NCBI GenBank assembly: GCA_020634455.1
Contig: JACKBQ010000002.1
Location: 1,364,001 to 1,428,000, forward strand
DNA: 64,000 nucleotides
Direction of reading: 5' to 3'
Source of the DNA: Ardenticatenaceae bacterium
GTDB taxonomy: Bacteria; Chloroflexota; Anaerolineae; Promineifilales; Promineifilaceae
In this document: piece after piece, positions 34,827 through 43,916 of the stretch
Layout: each line of letters starts with the position of its first letter
Position numbering within the stretch: position 1 is the stretch's first letter
Made by a program: the position numbers and the translations under genes
Notes under the pieces: model-generated
Database searches by the model: none
What the model saw: the letters and a program-made list of their open reading frames with translations, nothing else
Told to the model about the DNA's origin: nothing

Positions 34827-36143
34827 TCAAGCTGTCATCATATCAGATCGAGGAACCTCACCTACCATACTGGGCAAAGTCACGGTACACACCGTGCCTG
34901 GCAATAAATCCTCATCATAGCCAACGCTTTGCAAGCAAATACTGCCCCCATGGGCTTCCACAATGCCCCGCGCAATAGGCAAGCCCAGGCCAAACCCGCC
35001 GCCACGAAAAGCGCTTTTGCTCGTAGAATGGTGGTTTAATGAACCAAGCACATGGAACATGTCAAAAACGCGCTGCTGCTCATCGAGCGGCACGCCAATT
35101 CCCGTATCTGTGACTGCAATCTCAAGCTGATTGTCACCGTCACAGGCAGCCCCGATCAGAATCTGGCCCCCATCTGGCGTAAATTTGACCGCATTGCCGA
35201 TAATATTTTGGAACACAATGCGCAATTGGTGCGGATCAGCCCAAACCTGGGGCAAATGCTGCATTTCGCCTACTTCAATGGTTAACGTTCGCTGCGCACA
35301 AACCGAGGCCAGGTTTTCAACAACGGCCGAAATCACTTCATAAAGCCGAATTTCACGGCAAGCAAGCTCAAGTTGCCCCGACGCAATACGGAAAAATTGC
35401 ACAATCTCGTCAATCACATGCTTCATTCGTTCAGTGGCTTTGTCCAAGTTGCTGGCTGTTCGGTTTAACATGGGGTCATCATGCAACCCGGCTTTTTGAA
35501 TAATCATATTCATGAGTTGGGCATTCGTAGAAACGGCCGTTAACGGCGTCTTCAATTCATGCGAAACCAGAATAATAAAATTGTTCTTCAGCTCATCCAA
35601 TTCCGTTAGATGATCATTGGCAATTTTCAGATTCTCAATCAGCTCGGTATTTTCAATAGCAATAGCCGCCTGGTTAGCAAAAAGCTGCAATGGCGCCAAA
35701 TCAGAATCCCGGAAACGGCCGCGCACAGAACGATTTTCCACATAAATAGCCCCAATCGTCCGGTTCCGCGTAATGAGCGGCACACACATAATGGAACGCA
35801 GCCGCAGCGCCATCACACTACGCGCCGTGCCAAACTGCGGATCATGCATCGCATCACTTAACACCACAGACTCGCCCGACTGCACCACCTTTTCCAAAAT
35901 TGAGTAACTTATCTCGTCGGTAGCCCCTGGCAAATCACGCCCCTGATTGTCCCGCTTAATTTTGAAATCAATCGAGCCATCATCATTTTTCAGGGCAATG
36001 TAGCCACGTTCAGCGCCCACTAACGTTAGAACATTATCTATGGTAAACGCCAACAGCGGTGCCAATGCATGAGACTCTGCCATATGGCGACTCACACGCA
36101 GCACATAATCTAACAGCTCTATTCCTTCCAAACGGTTACTCAT
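34827..36143 (-). CDS. GAF-domain sensor histidine kinase
   Basis: 438 residues. The N-terminal GAF domain (about 20-170) binds a small ligand or chromophore: TLVGAERGYIALKNDDG, then MCVPLITRNRTIGAIYVEN. The dimerisation and phosphoacceptor helix has LVSHELKTPLTAV with H195. The ATPase domain has N (FQNIIGNAVKFTPDGG), G1 (VTDTGIGVP) and G2 (GGGFGLGLPIARGIVEAHGG) boxes. No transmembrane segment or fused receiver domain is present, so it is a cytosolic kinase. No response regulator gene is adjacent. A terminator made of the window's common palindrome follows. Confidence 0.93.
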   Translation of the reverse strand: MSNRLEGIELLDYVLRVSRHMAESHALAPLLAFTIDNVLTLVGAERGYIALKNDDGSIDFKIKRDNQGRDLPGATDEISYSILEKVVQSGESVVLSDAMHDPQFGTARSVMALRLRSIMCVPLITRNRTIGAIYVENRSVRGRFRDSDLAPLQLFANQAAIAIENTELIENLKIANDHLTELDELKNNFIILVSHELKTPLTAVSTNAQLMNMIIQKAGLHDDPMLNRTASNLDKATERMKHVIDEIVQFFRIASGQLELACREIRLYEVISAVVENLASVCAQRTLTIEVGEMQHLPQVWADPHQLRIVFQNIIGNAVKFTPDGGQILIGAACDGDNQLEIAVTDTGIGVPLDEQQRVFDMFHVLGSLNHHSTSKSAFRGGGFGLGLPIARGIVEAHGGSICLQSVGYDEDLLPGTVCTVTLPSMVGEVPRSDMMTA

Positions 36144-36253
36144 GCTGTCAATAATAGAACCGATACACAGACCGATAAAATGGGAAAATGGGGGTACTAT
36201 TCAGCAATTAACGTTATTTTCACAAAACCAGATTCTGCCACAACGCATCATCG

Positions 36254-37270
36254 CTAAAAAAGATGCGGATTCTTGGCAACCCAGGCAAACAAATCCTGAA
36301 TACCTGTCTGAGGTGATATGGTCGGCTGCCACCCTAATTGCGCCTTTGCTTTGCGGATGTCTGCAATAAAAACACGCTGATCGCCTGGTCGCCAGGCCGC
36401 ACGGGTCACAGGTGGCTCATGGCCTGCCAATTCGGCCAGCAGCGGGCCAAACTCTGTCCAAATAGAAAGCGTGTTTTGCGGCCCCCCACCCACGTTAAAC
36501 ATTTCGCCACGTTGGGCTTCAATTTGTTGAATCCCTAACTCGTAGGCGCGAATTAAATCCTGCACATGCAGCAAATCACGCACTTGTTTGCCGTCGCCAA
36601 AAATGGTGATGGGGCGATTTTTCACCGTAGCGATCACAAAATGGGCCACCCAGCCCTGGTCTTCTACGCCAAACTGTCGCTGCCCATAAATGCACGATTG
36701 CCTGAACACCATCGTTTTCAAGCCGTAGATCCGAGCGTAATCCAGCATGTACTGGTCGCCGGTACCTTTGGAACAGCCATAGGGGGAATGAAAATCGAGT
36801 GGGTAATTTTCGGGGATGCCATGCGTGTATTCGGCGTAGCGGTAACGGCCGTTTGCCAATTCCACCTTTGCCCCCTCCATGCCCCCATACACTTTATTAG
36901 TAGAGGCATAAAGAACGGCCGCTTGCGGAACCTGATGCCGCACCGCTTCCAGCACATTAAATGTCCCCAGCGCATTAATCTCAAAATCCTCACGCGGATT
37001 CTGTACAGAGGTGGTCACAGCCACCTGACTAGCCAAATGCAACACCACATCGGCACCGCCAATCGCAGCAGTCAATGCCTCATACTCGCGAATATCCCCC
37101 TGCACAAATTGCAGCCGCTCGCTATGCCGCGACCGCAGCCATTCCAAATTGGCTGGGCCACCTTTGCGCGATAAATTATCGAACACCACAACCTCATGAC
37201 CCTGTTGCAAAAAATAATCGGCGCTGTTGCAACCAATAAAGCCAGCGCCACCCGTAATAAAAAATTTCAT
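36254..37270 (-). CDS. NAD-dependent sugar epimerase (CDP-paratose 2-epimerase-like)
   Basis: 338 residues from the ATG at 37270 with AGGA eight bases upstream; a TTG two codons earlier is less likely. It is an extended short-chain dehydrogenase: GGAGFIG at the N-terminus binds NAD, and the catalytic Tyr/Lys lie in YGCSKGTGD. The stretch EDQGWVAHFVIA followed by GDGKQVRDLLHVQDL resembles CDP-tyvelose/paratose 2-epimerases. The insertion with ANGRYRYAEY before the active site is also typical of that group. It probably supplies a dideoxy or related sugar for surface glycans, in line with the glycosyltransferases further along. The exact substrate is unproven. Confidence 0.85.
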   Translation of the reverse strand: MKFFITGGAGFIGCNSADYFLQQGHEVVVFDNLSRKGGPANLEWLRSRHSERLQFVQGDIREYEALTAAIGGADVVLHLASQVAVTTSVQNPREDFEINALGTFNVLEAVRHQVPQAAVLYASTNKVYGGMEGAKVELANGRYRYAEYTHGIPENYPLDFHSPYGCSKGTGDQYMLDYARIYGLKTMVFRQSCIYGQRQFGVEDQGWVAHFVIATVKNRPITIFGDGKQVRDLLHVQDLIRAYELGIQQIEAQRGEMFNVGGGPQNTLSIWTEFGPLLAELAGHEPPVTRAAWRPGDQRVFIADIRKAKAQLGWQPTISPQTGIQDLFAWVAKNPHLF

Positions 37271-37357
37271 TATCAATTCCTACTCTTTTCTATAATTTCA
37301 AACCAAAAGACAGATTCTTCCCAAATGCAAACTAAAAAATATACAGTAGCAAGCAAG

Positions 37358-37888
37358 CTATCCCTCACCAGACCACCGCTGAAACAGTGCCGCCTGCTGG
37401 CTTTCTAAAAATTGATGATACCGCGCATTCAAGGAAGGCATCGTCATCAACAGCGCATCTTCCCCCGTATCGCGGTAGTACCGCCGACGGATGCCCACTT
37501 CTGCAAATTGAAATTTGCAGTAAAGCGCCTGAGCCACCTCATTACTGCGCCGAACCTCTAAAGTGACCATGTTGGCCGGCAGTTTGTAAGCCTCAAAAAG
37601 CAGATTTAGCAACAGCAATTCACCCAAGCCCTGCCCACGCCAATCTGGGTGAGTGGCAATAGTGCTAATGTGAATTTCATCGGCAATAAGCCAGAAACCG
37701 GCAAACCCCACCAGCTCCTCAGCCTCACCTAAAACCTGGTAATGGGCAATATCATTCTGCGCCAGTTCGTGCTCAAACAGGCTTGCCCTGGCCGGGGTAG
37801 GAAACGACAGCCTGTCTATTTCCTGCACACGAGGAATGTCGGCCATTTGCATGGGCCGCAGCCAAAATGGGTCTGGTGGGATCAACAT
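37358..37888 (-). CDS. rimI: Ribosomal-protein-alanine N-acetyltransferase RimI-like
   Basis: 176 residues, GNAT fold. The acetyl-CoA loop is HPDWRGQGLGELLL (about 80-93). It is preceded by ISTIATHP and followed by VTLEVRRSNEVAQALYCKFQFAEVGIRRRYY, a RimI signature. It is the last gene in a tsaE-tsaB-rimI cluster, a common grouping, which supports the name over a generic GNAT. Confidence 0.9.
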   Translation of the reverse strand: MLIPPDPFWLRPMQMADIPRVQEIDRLSFPTPARASLFEHELAQNDIAHYQVLGEAEELVGFAGFWLIADEIHISTIATHPDWRGQGLGELLLLNLLFEAYKLPANMVTLEVRRSNEVAQALYCKFQFAEVGIRRRYYRDTGEDALLMTMPSLNARYHQFLESQQAALFQRWSGEG

Positions 37889-37899
37889 TTGAGGAATAA

Positions 37900-38565
37900 T
37901 TAGTTTCCAGCGGGATCGCGTAAATAAATGGGCGCTAATGTTTGGGCATCATCCACATTGCCAGCCCGTAGCCTGCGCCAACCTAGCTCTGCCAAATAGC
38001 CAGCCCGACGAACGGCCGTTGCCGGGGGCATCACCTGAAATGTGCGATCAGCCGCCTTGATTTGCCTCGTCGCCTGGGCTGTAATCTCGCCAGCAAAAGA
38101 GACACGCCCCTCCAACTTGGGCAGCAGCGACTCCCAGCTTTCAATGATGGGCGTCTCGCTGGTTTGCCAGCCACGGCCGTTTTCCCATTCATACGGCGCG
38201 GTGCAGATGCGCGTCCGGCCCGCCTCCGCCACCACCCAAAGCTGGCCAGGGAACGGCCCAAAGGCAGCGGCCACAATATCCAGCGTAGAGATACCCAACA
38301 GCGGTGTCTGGTTAGCCAGCGCCAACCCCTTGGCCAACGCCATGCCCACCCGCAGCCCGGTGTAAGACCCTGGCCCAATGGCCACAGCAATACCGTCTAA
38401 ATCGGCAGGCGTCACGTTGGCTCGCTGCATCATCACCTGCAAGTTGGGCGTTAGCTCAATGGTGTGATTATTCAAACAGCGCCAGCCCATCTCCGCCAAA
38501 ACGGCCGTTCCATCATGCAAGGCCATCCCCAGCCAGCGCGTCGCTGTGTCAATCGCTAAAATCAT
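37900..38565 (-). CDS. tsaB: tRNA t6A biosynthesis protein TsaB
   Basis: 221 residues. TsaB (YeaZ) is the non-catalytic partner of TsaD in making N6-threonylcarbamoyl-adenosine in ANN-decoding tRNAs. It starts MILAIDTATRWLGMALHDG, and has DGIAVAIGPGSYTGLRVGMALAKGLA, the typical ASKHA motifs. It follows tsaE by four bases and precedes rimI by eleven. TsaD itself is not in the window. Confidence 0.95.
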   Translation of the reverse strand: MILAIDTATRWLGMALHDGTAVLAEMGWRCLNNHTIELTPNLQVMMQRANVTPADLDGIAVAIGPGSYTGLRVGMALAKGLALANQTPLLGISTLDIVAAAFGPFPGQLWVVAEAGRTRICTAPYEWENGRGWQTSETPIIESWESLLPKLEGRVSFAGEITAQATRQIKAADRTFQVMPPATAVRRAGYLAELGWRRLRAGNVDDAQTLAPIYLRDPAGN

Positions 38566-38569
38566 CTAC

Positions 38570-39070
38570 TTAAACTCCAAACGCACTTTTCTTAAACTCT
38601 TCCAATAATTCAACAGATCGTTCTCCATTGGCAGAAATGCGCAGCTTACGCCGCGTTTCGCTCACGTAAGTCAGGGCAACCCATAGACGATCCGCAGGCA
38701 ACAGCGCCTCGACACGCTCCGGCCACTCTACCATCACTGCCCCGCTGCCAAAAAGAATGTCATCCAGCCCGGCGGTCATCTGGTCCACTTCCCCCTCTAA
38801 CCGGTAACAATCAATGTGGTAAAGGATACGGCCGTCACCCAACCGAGGATACTCATTCACCAATGTAAACGTTGGGCTAGTCACCCGCAAACCCGTTCCC
38901 CAACCGCGACCAATGCCCCGCGCCAGCGCCGTCTTGCCCGCACCCAAATCACCAGACAGGCACACCAAATCATGCACCTGCAACAGTTCACCCAGGCGAA
39001 CGCCCAGGCGCGTTGTCTGCTCCACACTGCTACTTACAAAATCAATTGTCCAGCGATCCAATATAGCCAT
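38570..39070 (-). CDS. tsaE: tRNA t6A biosynthesis ATPase TsaE
   Basis: 166 residues. The P-loop GDLGAGKTALARGIGRGWG lies at about 40-58. It is followed by the family hallmark VTSPTFTLVNEY and by LYHIDCYRL. TsaE stimulates turnover of the TsaB-TsaD complex. First gene of the tsaE-tsaB-rimI operon, divergent from a phosphodiesterase gene 113 bases away. Confidence 0.95.
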   Translation of the reverse strand: MAILDRWTIDFVSSSVEQTTRLGVRLGELLQVHDLVCLSGDLGAGKTALARGIGRGWGTGLRVTSPTFTLVNEYPRLGDGRILYHIDCYRLEGEVDQMTAGLDDILFGSGAVMVEWPERVEALLPADRLWVALTYVSETRRKLRISANGERSVELLEEFKKSAFGV

Positions 39071-39183
39071 TTAGTCACCCATTTTTCAAATTCACGGCTG
39101 ATTTATTATACCCTCTACTCTCGATCATGGTATCATAAACAGGCGTCCCATTGAGGGAGCAAAATCTAATTGAGCAAACATCC

Positions 39184-39930
39184 ATGCGAATTTTGATCAT
39201 CTCCGACATTCATGCCAATCTCACTGCTTTCCAGGCCGTACTGGAACACGCCAAAAACAAATGGGACATCATCTGGTTTTTGGGCGATTTGGTAGGCTAC
39301 GGACCAGACCCCAACGAATGCGCCCAGGAACTGCAAAAACATAAACACATCGCCCTCTCTGGCAACCACGATCAAGCTGTCTTGGGCAATCTGGACATCA
39401 AATCATTTAATCGCGAAGCCAAATTTGCCATCACCTGGACCCAGGAAGCGCTCAGCGAAGAAACCCGAAGCTATCTGGCAGAACTACCCTCCAAACAAGT
39501 GGAAGGCCAATTTACCCTGGCCCATGCCAGCCCGCGCCACCCCGTCTGGGAATACATTCTGGATCCCCTCACCGCCTCCGAAAACTTCAACTGGTTCCAG
39601 ACCGATTTTTGCCTGGTAGGCCACACCCATGTGCCTGTCATGTTCGAGGAACACCTCAACGGCTTCCGCCGCGTAAACGTGCATCCCCCACGCTACAGCC
39701 CAGGTCGCGAAGAGCGATTACCGCTAGGACCACTGCGACTCATCATTAACCCTGGCAGCGTAGGCCAGCCCCGCGATTCTGACCCCCGCGCCGCTTACGC
39801 CCTCCTAGACACCGATGAAATGACCTGGTCTTACCAGCGCGTCTCCTACCCAGTTCGCCAGGTGCAAGAGCGCATGGAGCGGCACGGTATGCCCAAACGA
39901 CTGGTCAATCGGCTGGCCTACGGCGTTTAA
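39184..39930 (+). CDS. Metallophosphoesterase (YfcE/MJ0936-like phosphodiesterase)
   Basis: 248 residues from the ATG at 39184. An earlier TTG at 39151 would add 11 residues, but MRILIISDIHAN is the normal beginning of this family. Metal-binding motifs are DIHAN, GDLVGYGPDPNE, GNHDQ and GHTHVPV. The C-terminus has NPGSVGQPRDSDPRAAYA, seen in cytosolic phosphodiesterases that need Mn or Ni. The natural substrate is not known. No operon partner is evident. Confidence 0.9.
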   Translation: MRILIISDIHANLTAFQAVLEHAKNKWDIIWFLGDLVGYGPDPNECAQELQKHKHIALSGNHDQAVLGNLDIKSFNREAKFAITWTQEALSEETRSYLAELPSKQVEGQFTLAHASPRHPVWEYILDPLTASENFNWFQTDFCLVGHTHVPVMFEEHLNGFRRVNVHPPRYSPGREERLPLGPLRLIINPGSVGQPRDSDPRAAYALLDTDEMTWSYQRVSYPVRQVQERMERHGMPKRLVNRLAYGV

Positions 39931-40032
39931 TTTCCAAACATAAACAATCTCCCCCCAACTGGGAACTTTTTCAAACTCTCTGCCGTTTTACTCTCAAGAA
40001 TCTTATTTTTGAACTTTCAGGAGAGCACGATC

Positions 40033-41001
40033 ATGACCCGTAAAAACTTACTTTTTTTTGCAGTAGCCATTTTGACGATTTTTTTGGTGGCCTGCAGTAG
40101 CGCCGCCGAATCTTCTTATGACAGCGTCGCAATGGAAGCACCCGCCAGCGCCCCAGCCTTTGATGGTGGCGATTTCGACAGCTTCGCCACAACGGAAGAA
40201 ATGTCCTACGCTCAGGATGGCGGCTTAGGCGTCACCTCAAACTCAGCGGGTGAAGCCAGCAGCCAGGTGTACCAGGAACGGCTTATCATTCGCACCGCCA
40301 ACCTGAGCCTGCTCGTATCTGACACGGACGAAGCGATGGCCACAATTAGCAAAATGGCTGAAGACAATGGCGGTTGGGTCGTAAACAGCTCTGTGTATCA
40401 GTACAACGAAACGGCCAAGACGGGCAATATCACCATCCGCGTACCCTCCGCTGGCTTTAACAGTGCGCTGGAGGCATTGCGCGGTCTGGCAGTTGAGGTT
40501 CGCAATGAAAGCACCTCTGGCCAGGACGTGACAGAAGAGTTTGTGGATTTGTCTGCCCGGCTGGAAAATCTGGAAGCAACGGCCGAACGTGTGCGTGCCT
40601 TTCTGGAAGATGCGGACACTGTTGAAGAGGCGCTGGCTGTTAACCAGGAATTGAGCCGTCTGGAAAGCGAAATTGAGGCCATGAAGGGTCGGCTGCAATA
40701 TTTAAGCCAATCCGCTTCTTTCTCCACCATCACTGTGGACCTGACGCCAGACGTCGTGGCGCAGCCAATTGACACCAGCTGGCGTCCGGCGATTGTGTTC
40801 CGCAACGCGATTGATTCCTTGGTAGAGGCGCTGCAAAGTGTGGCCGAGTTTGCCATCTGGTTTGTCATTTACATGGTGCCGCTGCTGATCGTGGTGGGTG
40901 TGCCGCTGTGGCTGGTGGGTCGCTTCATTTGGCGGCGCATCCGTCGGCGGGGAAGTCGTAGGAATGTGTCTGAGGTGGAAACGGCCGTTTCCAACGAATA
41001 A
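40033..41001 (+). CDS. DUF4349-domain lipoprotein
   Basis: 322 residues from the ATG at 40033 with AGGAG ten bases upstream. A lipoprotein signal ends LVACSS (lipobox LVAC). A low-complexity acidic spacer is followed by DUF4349 (about 85-290): RLIIRTANLSLLVSDTDEAMATISKMAEDNGGWVVNSSVYQY, ITIRVPSAGFNSALEAL, then a coiled coil (LSARLENLEATAERVRAFL). A transmembrane helix near the C-terminus (FAIWFVIYMVPLLIVVGVPLWLVG) and a basic tail follow. Proteins of this type are surface or periplasmic and uncharacterised. Confidence 0.88.
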   Translation: MTRKNLLFFAVAILTIFLVACSSAAESSYDSVAMEAPASAPAFDGGDFDSFATTEEMSYAQDGGLGVTSNSAGEASSQVYQERLIIRTANLSLLVSDTDEAMATISKMAEDNGGWVVNSSVYQYNETAKTGNITIRVPSAGFNSALEALRGLAVEVRNESTSGQDVTEEFVDLSARLENLEATAERVRAFLEDADTVEEALAVNQELSRLESEIEAMKGRLQYLSQSASFSTITVDLTPDVVAQPIDTSWRPAIVFRNAIDSLVEALQSVAEFAIWFVIYMVPLLIVVGVPLWLVGRFIWRRIRRRGSRRNVSEVETAVSNE

Positions 41002-41005
41002 CCAA

Positions 41006-41055
41006 AAGTAATTGAGTAATTGGTAATTGAGTAACTACTCAATTACCAATTACTT
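41006..41055. repeat. Inverted short-tandem repeat (GTAATTGA type) that supplies the ribZ stop
   Basis: Left arm: GTAATTGAGTAATTGGTAATTGAGTAA; right arm: CTCAATTACCAATTAC. The arms pair. The last residues VIGN and the TGA stop of the minus-strand ATPase gene (41039) are encoded by the repeat. Confidence 0.8.
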
Positions 41056-41794
41056 CCTCCTCAATCGCCTGCCGCACCGCCCTGGAATATTGCTGAAACT
41101 GCTCTGAACCAACCATTTCCATGCTGCGCGGACGCGGGAGCGCAATTTGAATCCGTGCCGCTATCTTCGCCGGTTGCCCCCCCATCACCATCACCTCATC
41201 TGCTAACAGAACCGCTTCCTGAATGCTATGCGTGACCATGAACACCGTCACGGGGAGCGCGGCCCAAATGCGCAGCAATTCCTGCCCCATGCGCTCCCGC
41301 GTCAGGGCGTCCAGTGCCCCAAACGGCTCATCCAGCAGCAATAGCAATGGCCGATGTACCAGCGCCCGCGCCAGCGCCACCCGCTGGGCCATGCCGCCAG
41401 AAAGCTGGGCGGGATAGCTTTGAGCAAAGCCGTTCAGTCCCACCAAATTGAGCATTTTGTTTACGACCGTATCCACCCCCTCATTTGCCACTCCCTGCAC
41501 CTCCAACGGCAGCCGCACGTTTTCGTACGCTGTGCGCCAGGGCATCAGGTTGTCTTTTTGGAACATCAAGCCAATGGAGGGTGGCTGCCCGTTGGCATAC
41601 TGAATTTGGCCGGAAGACGGCCGTAACAACCCCGCCAACAGCCGCACCAGCGTAGATTTACCCACCCCGGATGGCCCCACCAGCGCCGTAAAGCCACCAT
41701 TTGGCAAGGCAAACGACAGGTTCGTCAGCACCTTCTGCTGCTCGCCAAACACGTGGCTAACATTTTGCACAGTGAGGAATGGTTCTTGGTTCAT
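41039..41794 (-). CDS. ribZ: ABC transporter ATP-binding protein, probable flavin uptake
   Basis: 251 residues. Walker A is GPSGVGKST (about 40-48), signature LSGGMAQRVALARAL, Walker B LLLLLDEPFGALD. The sequence belongs to the nitrate/sulfonate/taurine/HMP importer group. It is the third gene of an operon that begins with an FMN riboswitch and includes a permease and a ThiY-like binding protein; RibXY(Z) flavin importers of this make-up are known in Chloroflexota. The substrate (riboflavin or a precursor) is inferred from the riboswitch. The last four residues and the stop come from a repeat. Confidence 0.82.
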   Translation of the reverse strand: MNQEPFLTVQNVSHVFGEQQKVLTNLSFALPNGGFTALVGPSGVGKSTLVRLLAGLLRPSSGQIQYANGQPPSIGLMFQKDNLMPWRTAYENVRLPLEVQGVANEGVDTVVNKMLNLVGLNGFAQSYPAQLSGGMAQRVALARALVHRPLLLLLDEPFGALDALTRERMGQELLRIWAALPVTVFMVTHSIQEAVLLADEVMVMGGQPAKIAARIQIALPRPRSMEMVGSEQFQQYSRAVRQAIEEEVIGN

Positions 41795-41804
41795 AGGAAA
41801 TGGG

Positions 41805-41857
41805 ACACGGATGCCACAGATTTAACGGATGTATTGGTCCGTCAAATCCGCGTCAAT
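41805..41857. repeat. Degenerate repeat (GGGACACGGATG type) between ribY and ribZ
   Basis: Left part: ATGGGACACGGATGCCACAGA; right part: TCCGTCAAATCCGCGTCAATTT. The unit resembles the GGGACGCGGATG units found in frame at 49190-49225. It abuts the ribY stop at 41858. Confidence 0.55.
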
Positions 41858-42841
41858 TTATTCTTGGTTTGCCAGAACAAACTCGTTGGTGAAAACGGCC
41901 GTTAAATCGCCCACCGGTTCATCCAGCAAACCAGCACCCAGCAGCACCTGCTGCGTGTTTTCCCAAGAGGCCAGATCAGTCAGGCCGAGGGTGTCGGCTT
42001 GCCACAAGGGTAGCGAGGCTTCCAGGACTGGTTTACGGCCGTCTTCCAACCCATCCACATATTTTTGGCTGATGGCAAACGCCGCGTCCGGGTCGGCCAG
42101 CGTGTCCGCCAGACCGCGCAGCACCGCACCTACAAACCGCTCTACTAGCTCTGGGTTTTCGGCCATCACCGTCTCGTTGGTGATGATCCCGTTGGCTACC
42201 AAGTCAATGGTGTCAGACACTTGGATGATGTTAACCGGCACGCCCTGTGCCGCCAGCTGCACCGGCTCGTTGTTGGCATAACCCACCACCGCCTCGGACT
42301 GGTCAGTCAGCAGCGATTCCACCTGGTTAAAGCCAATGTCATTAGCCTTCACCTCGTCCGGCTGCAAGCCGCTGGCGGAGAGCAGCCCCAAATAGCCCAC
42401 ATAACTCGCCCCAAAAAAGCCAGGAAGCCCAACGGTACGGCCGTTCAAATCCGCTGGAGTCTCAATCCCAGCTTCCACTTTGCTCACCACCACGATGGGA
42501 AACTTCTGAAACCATTCCATTACGTACACCACCGGCACGCTCTGGGCGCGAGCCAGCAGCACCTGATCCCCGCTAACAATGGCAAACGGCCGTTCAGTGG
42601 CCCCCACCAACGACACCCCTTCCGTCTCAAAAATATACTCAAAGGTGACGTCAAAACCCGCCTCGGCAAAGTAACCTCGCTCCTGGGCCACGTAAAATGG
42701 CGCAAACTGTGGGTCGGCAATGTACCCCATCGGCAGCTGGATTGCGACCATTTCTGGTTGTGCGGGTTCATCCGCCTGGCAGGCCGCCAGTAGCAAAATT
42801 GTGGCAAACAACAAAATGATTATGCGAATTTTCTTGTGCAT
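41858..42841 (-). CDS. ribY: ABC substrate-binding lipoprotein, NMT1/THI5-like (probable flavin-binding)
   Basis: 327 residues. A lipoprotein signal ends LLLAACQ. The mature protein is an NMT1/THI5-type periplasmic-binding fold: MGYIADPQFAPFYVAQERGYFAEAGFDVTFEY, then GVSLVGATERPFAIVSGDQVLLARAQ, GRTVGLPGFFGASYVGYLGLL and AVVGYANNEPVQLA. ThiY relatives bind HMP, but this operon is controlled by an FMN riboswitch, so a RibY-type flavin-binding protein is the better call. Confidence 0.85.
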   Translation of the reverse strand: MHKKIRIIILLFATILLLAACQADEPAQPEMVAIQLPMGYIADPQFAPFYVAQERGYFAEAGFDVTFEYIFETEGVSLVGATERPFAIVSGDQVLLARAQSVPVVYVMEWFQKFPIVVVSKVEAGIETPADLNGRTVGLPGFFGASYVGYLGLLSASGLQPDEVKANDIGFNQVESLLTDQSEAVVGYANNEPVQLAAQGVPVNIIQVSDTIDLVANGIITNETVMAENPELVERFVGAVLRGLADTLADPDAAFAISQKYVDGLEDGRKPVLEASLPLWQADTLGLTDLASWENTQQVLLGAGLLDEPVGDLTAVFTNEFVLANQE

Positions 42842-42859
42842 CTAATTTCCTTTTTTTGT

Positions 42860-42917
42860 AGCTTGTGGCTAGTGGTTAGTAAAAGCCGCTCGCAACTAAC
42901 AACCAGCCACTAACCGC
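42860..42917. repeat. Inverted short-tandem repeat (GTGGCTAGTGGTTAGT type) between ribX and ribY
   Basis: Left arm: TAGCTTGTGGCTAGTGGTTAGT; right arm: ACTAACAACCAGCCACTAACCGC. The arms are complementary around a short loop. The element ends two or three bases before the ribX stop at 42920. Confidence 0.75.
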
Positions 42918-42919
42918 TA

Positions 42920-43690
42920 TTATTTATTTTTCTGCCAACGCAGCAGCCGCTTTTCGGCCAGCGTCACCAATCCATACAAAGCCAGAGCCATCGCCGCCAG
43001 GGTAAACAGCACCACAAAGACCAAATCTGTTTTGAACTGATAGCGGGCTGTAACCAGCAGATAGCCCAGGCCCTCGGTTCTGGGCTGTACAAACTCCCCC
43101 ACCAACGCCCCGATCACACTAAGCGTCGCCCCCAACTTCAAGCCGGCCAGAACGATGGGCAAGGCCGCGGGCCACTCCAGCATGTGGAAAATTTGCCAGC
43201 GCGTGGCGTGCAAGGAGTGCATCAGTTCGTACAGCTCATGCGGCACAGAGCGCAGTCCAGCAATAATGTTGATGAGTACAGGGAAGAAAACGACCAGCAC
43301 GGCCACCAGCACCCGCGCCCAAAAAGTGGAGCTAATCCAGATGGTTAGCAAGGGAGCGATGGCGATCACCGGCACTGCTTGAGAGGCGATGAGATAAGGT
43401 GCAATGAGCCGCTCTGCCAGGGGAGATTTGGCCAGCAGATAACCCAGCGGCAGCGAAATGCCTGCGCCAATAAGCAGGCCGGGTATCACTTCGCTGAGGG
43501 TGATGAGGCTATGGCTAACAAGACGGCCGTCTGCCAACACCACCCCAAACTGCCGCATCACATCCAGCGGACCGGGCAAAATGAACTTGTCGTAGCCGCC
43601 TAGCAGCACTAACAGTTGCCACAGCAACAGCAGCAGTGCAAAAGATAAGCTCACGGTCACCCAGGCGGGTTGCCGTCGCAACCAGGTCAT
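42920..43690 (-). CDS. ribX: ABC transporter permease, probable flavin uptake
   Basis: 256 residues from the ATG at 43690 with AGAGGA five bases upstream. The open frame runs to 43966, but that stretch is riboswitch leader and is rejected. About six transmembrane helices, with the binding-protein-dependent permease loop at about 160-190 (LINIIAGLRSVPHELYELMHSLHATRWQIFHMLEWPAALPIVLAGLKLG). First gene of the ribX-ribY-ribZ operon; expression is likely shut off by FMN through the leader terminator. Confidence 0.85.
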   Translation of the reverse strand: MTWLRRQPAWVTVSLSFALLLLLWQLLVLLGGYDKFILPGPLDVMRQFGVVLADGRLVSHSLITLSEVIPGLLIGAGISLPLGYLLAKSPLAERLIAPYLIASQAVPVIAIAPLLTIWISSTFWARVLVAVLVVFFPVLINIIAGLRSVPHELYELMHSLHATRWQIFHMLEWPAALPIVLAGLKLGATLSVIGALVGEFVQPRTEGLGYLLVTARYQFKTDLVFVVLFTLAAMALALYGLVTLAEKRLLRWQKNK

Positions 43691-43795
43691 AAATTCCTCT
43701 AAAAAAAGTTGGGGCAAGGGGAAATTGCACGCGAGGCAGCCCGGTTTGCTAAAAAATGACAAACCTAGGCGATAGAAACGGCCGTTTTCCGAGTT

Positions 43796-43830
43796 AAGAA
43801 GTTGAACTTTTGGCAAAAGTTCAACTTCTT
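43796..43830. repeat. Perfect 16-bp hairpin in the ribX leader
   Basis: AAGAAGTTGAACTTTT (43796-43811) pairs with AAAAGTTCAACTTCTT (43815-43830) around GGC. It lies between the attenuator hairpin and ribX. It may act as a second terminator, with a weak T run, or as an RNA-stabilising element. Confidence 0.7.
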
Positions 43831-43845
43831 TACCTAGCACGCCAC

Positions 43846-43872
43846 AAAAAAGCCCCACAAAATTTGTGGGGC
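43846..43872 (-). terminator. Attenuator terminator of the FMN riboswitch
   Basis: GCCCCACAAA pairs with TTTGTGGGGC (43852-43872), and TTTTTT follows on the minus strand (A run 43846-43851). It lies 45 bases past the riboswitch aptamer and 156 bases before ribX, as expected for FMN-controlled premature termination. Confidence 0.88.
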
Positions 43873-43916
43873 AAAATTGATGGCAAAACAGACAAAAACG
43901 CAGCGCGTCTCGTTTA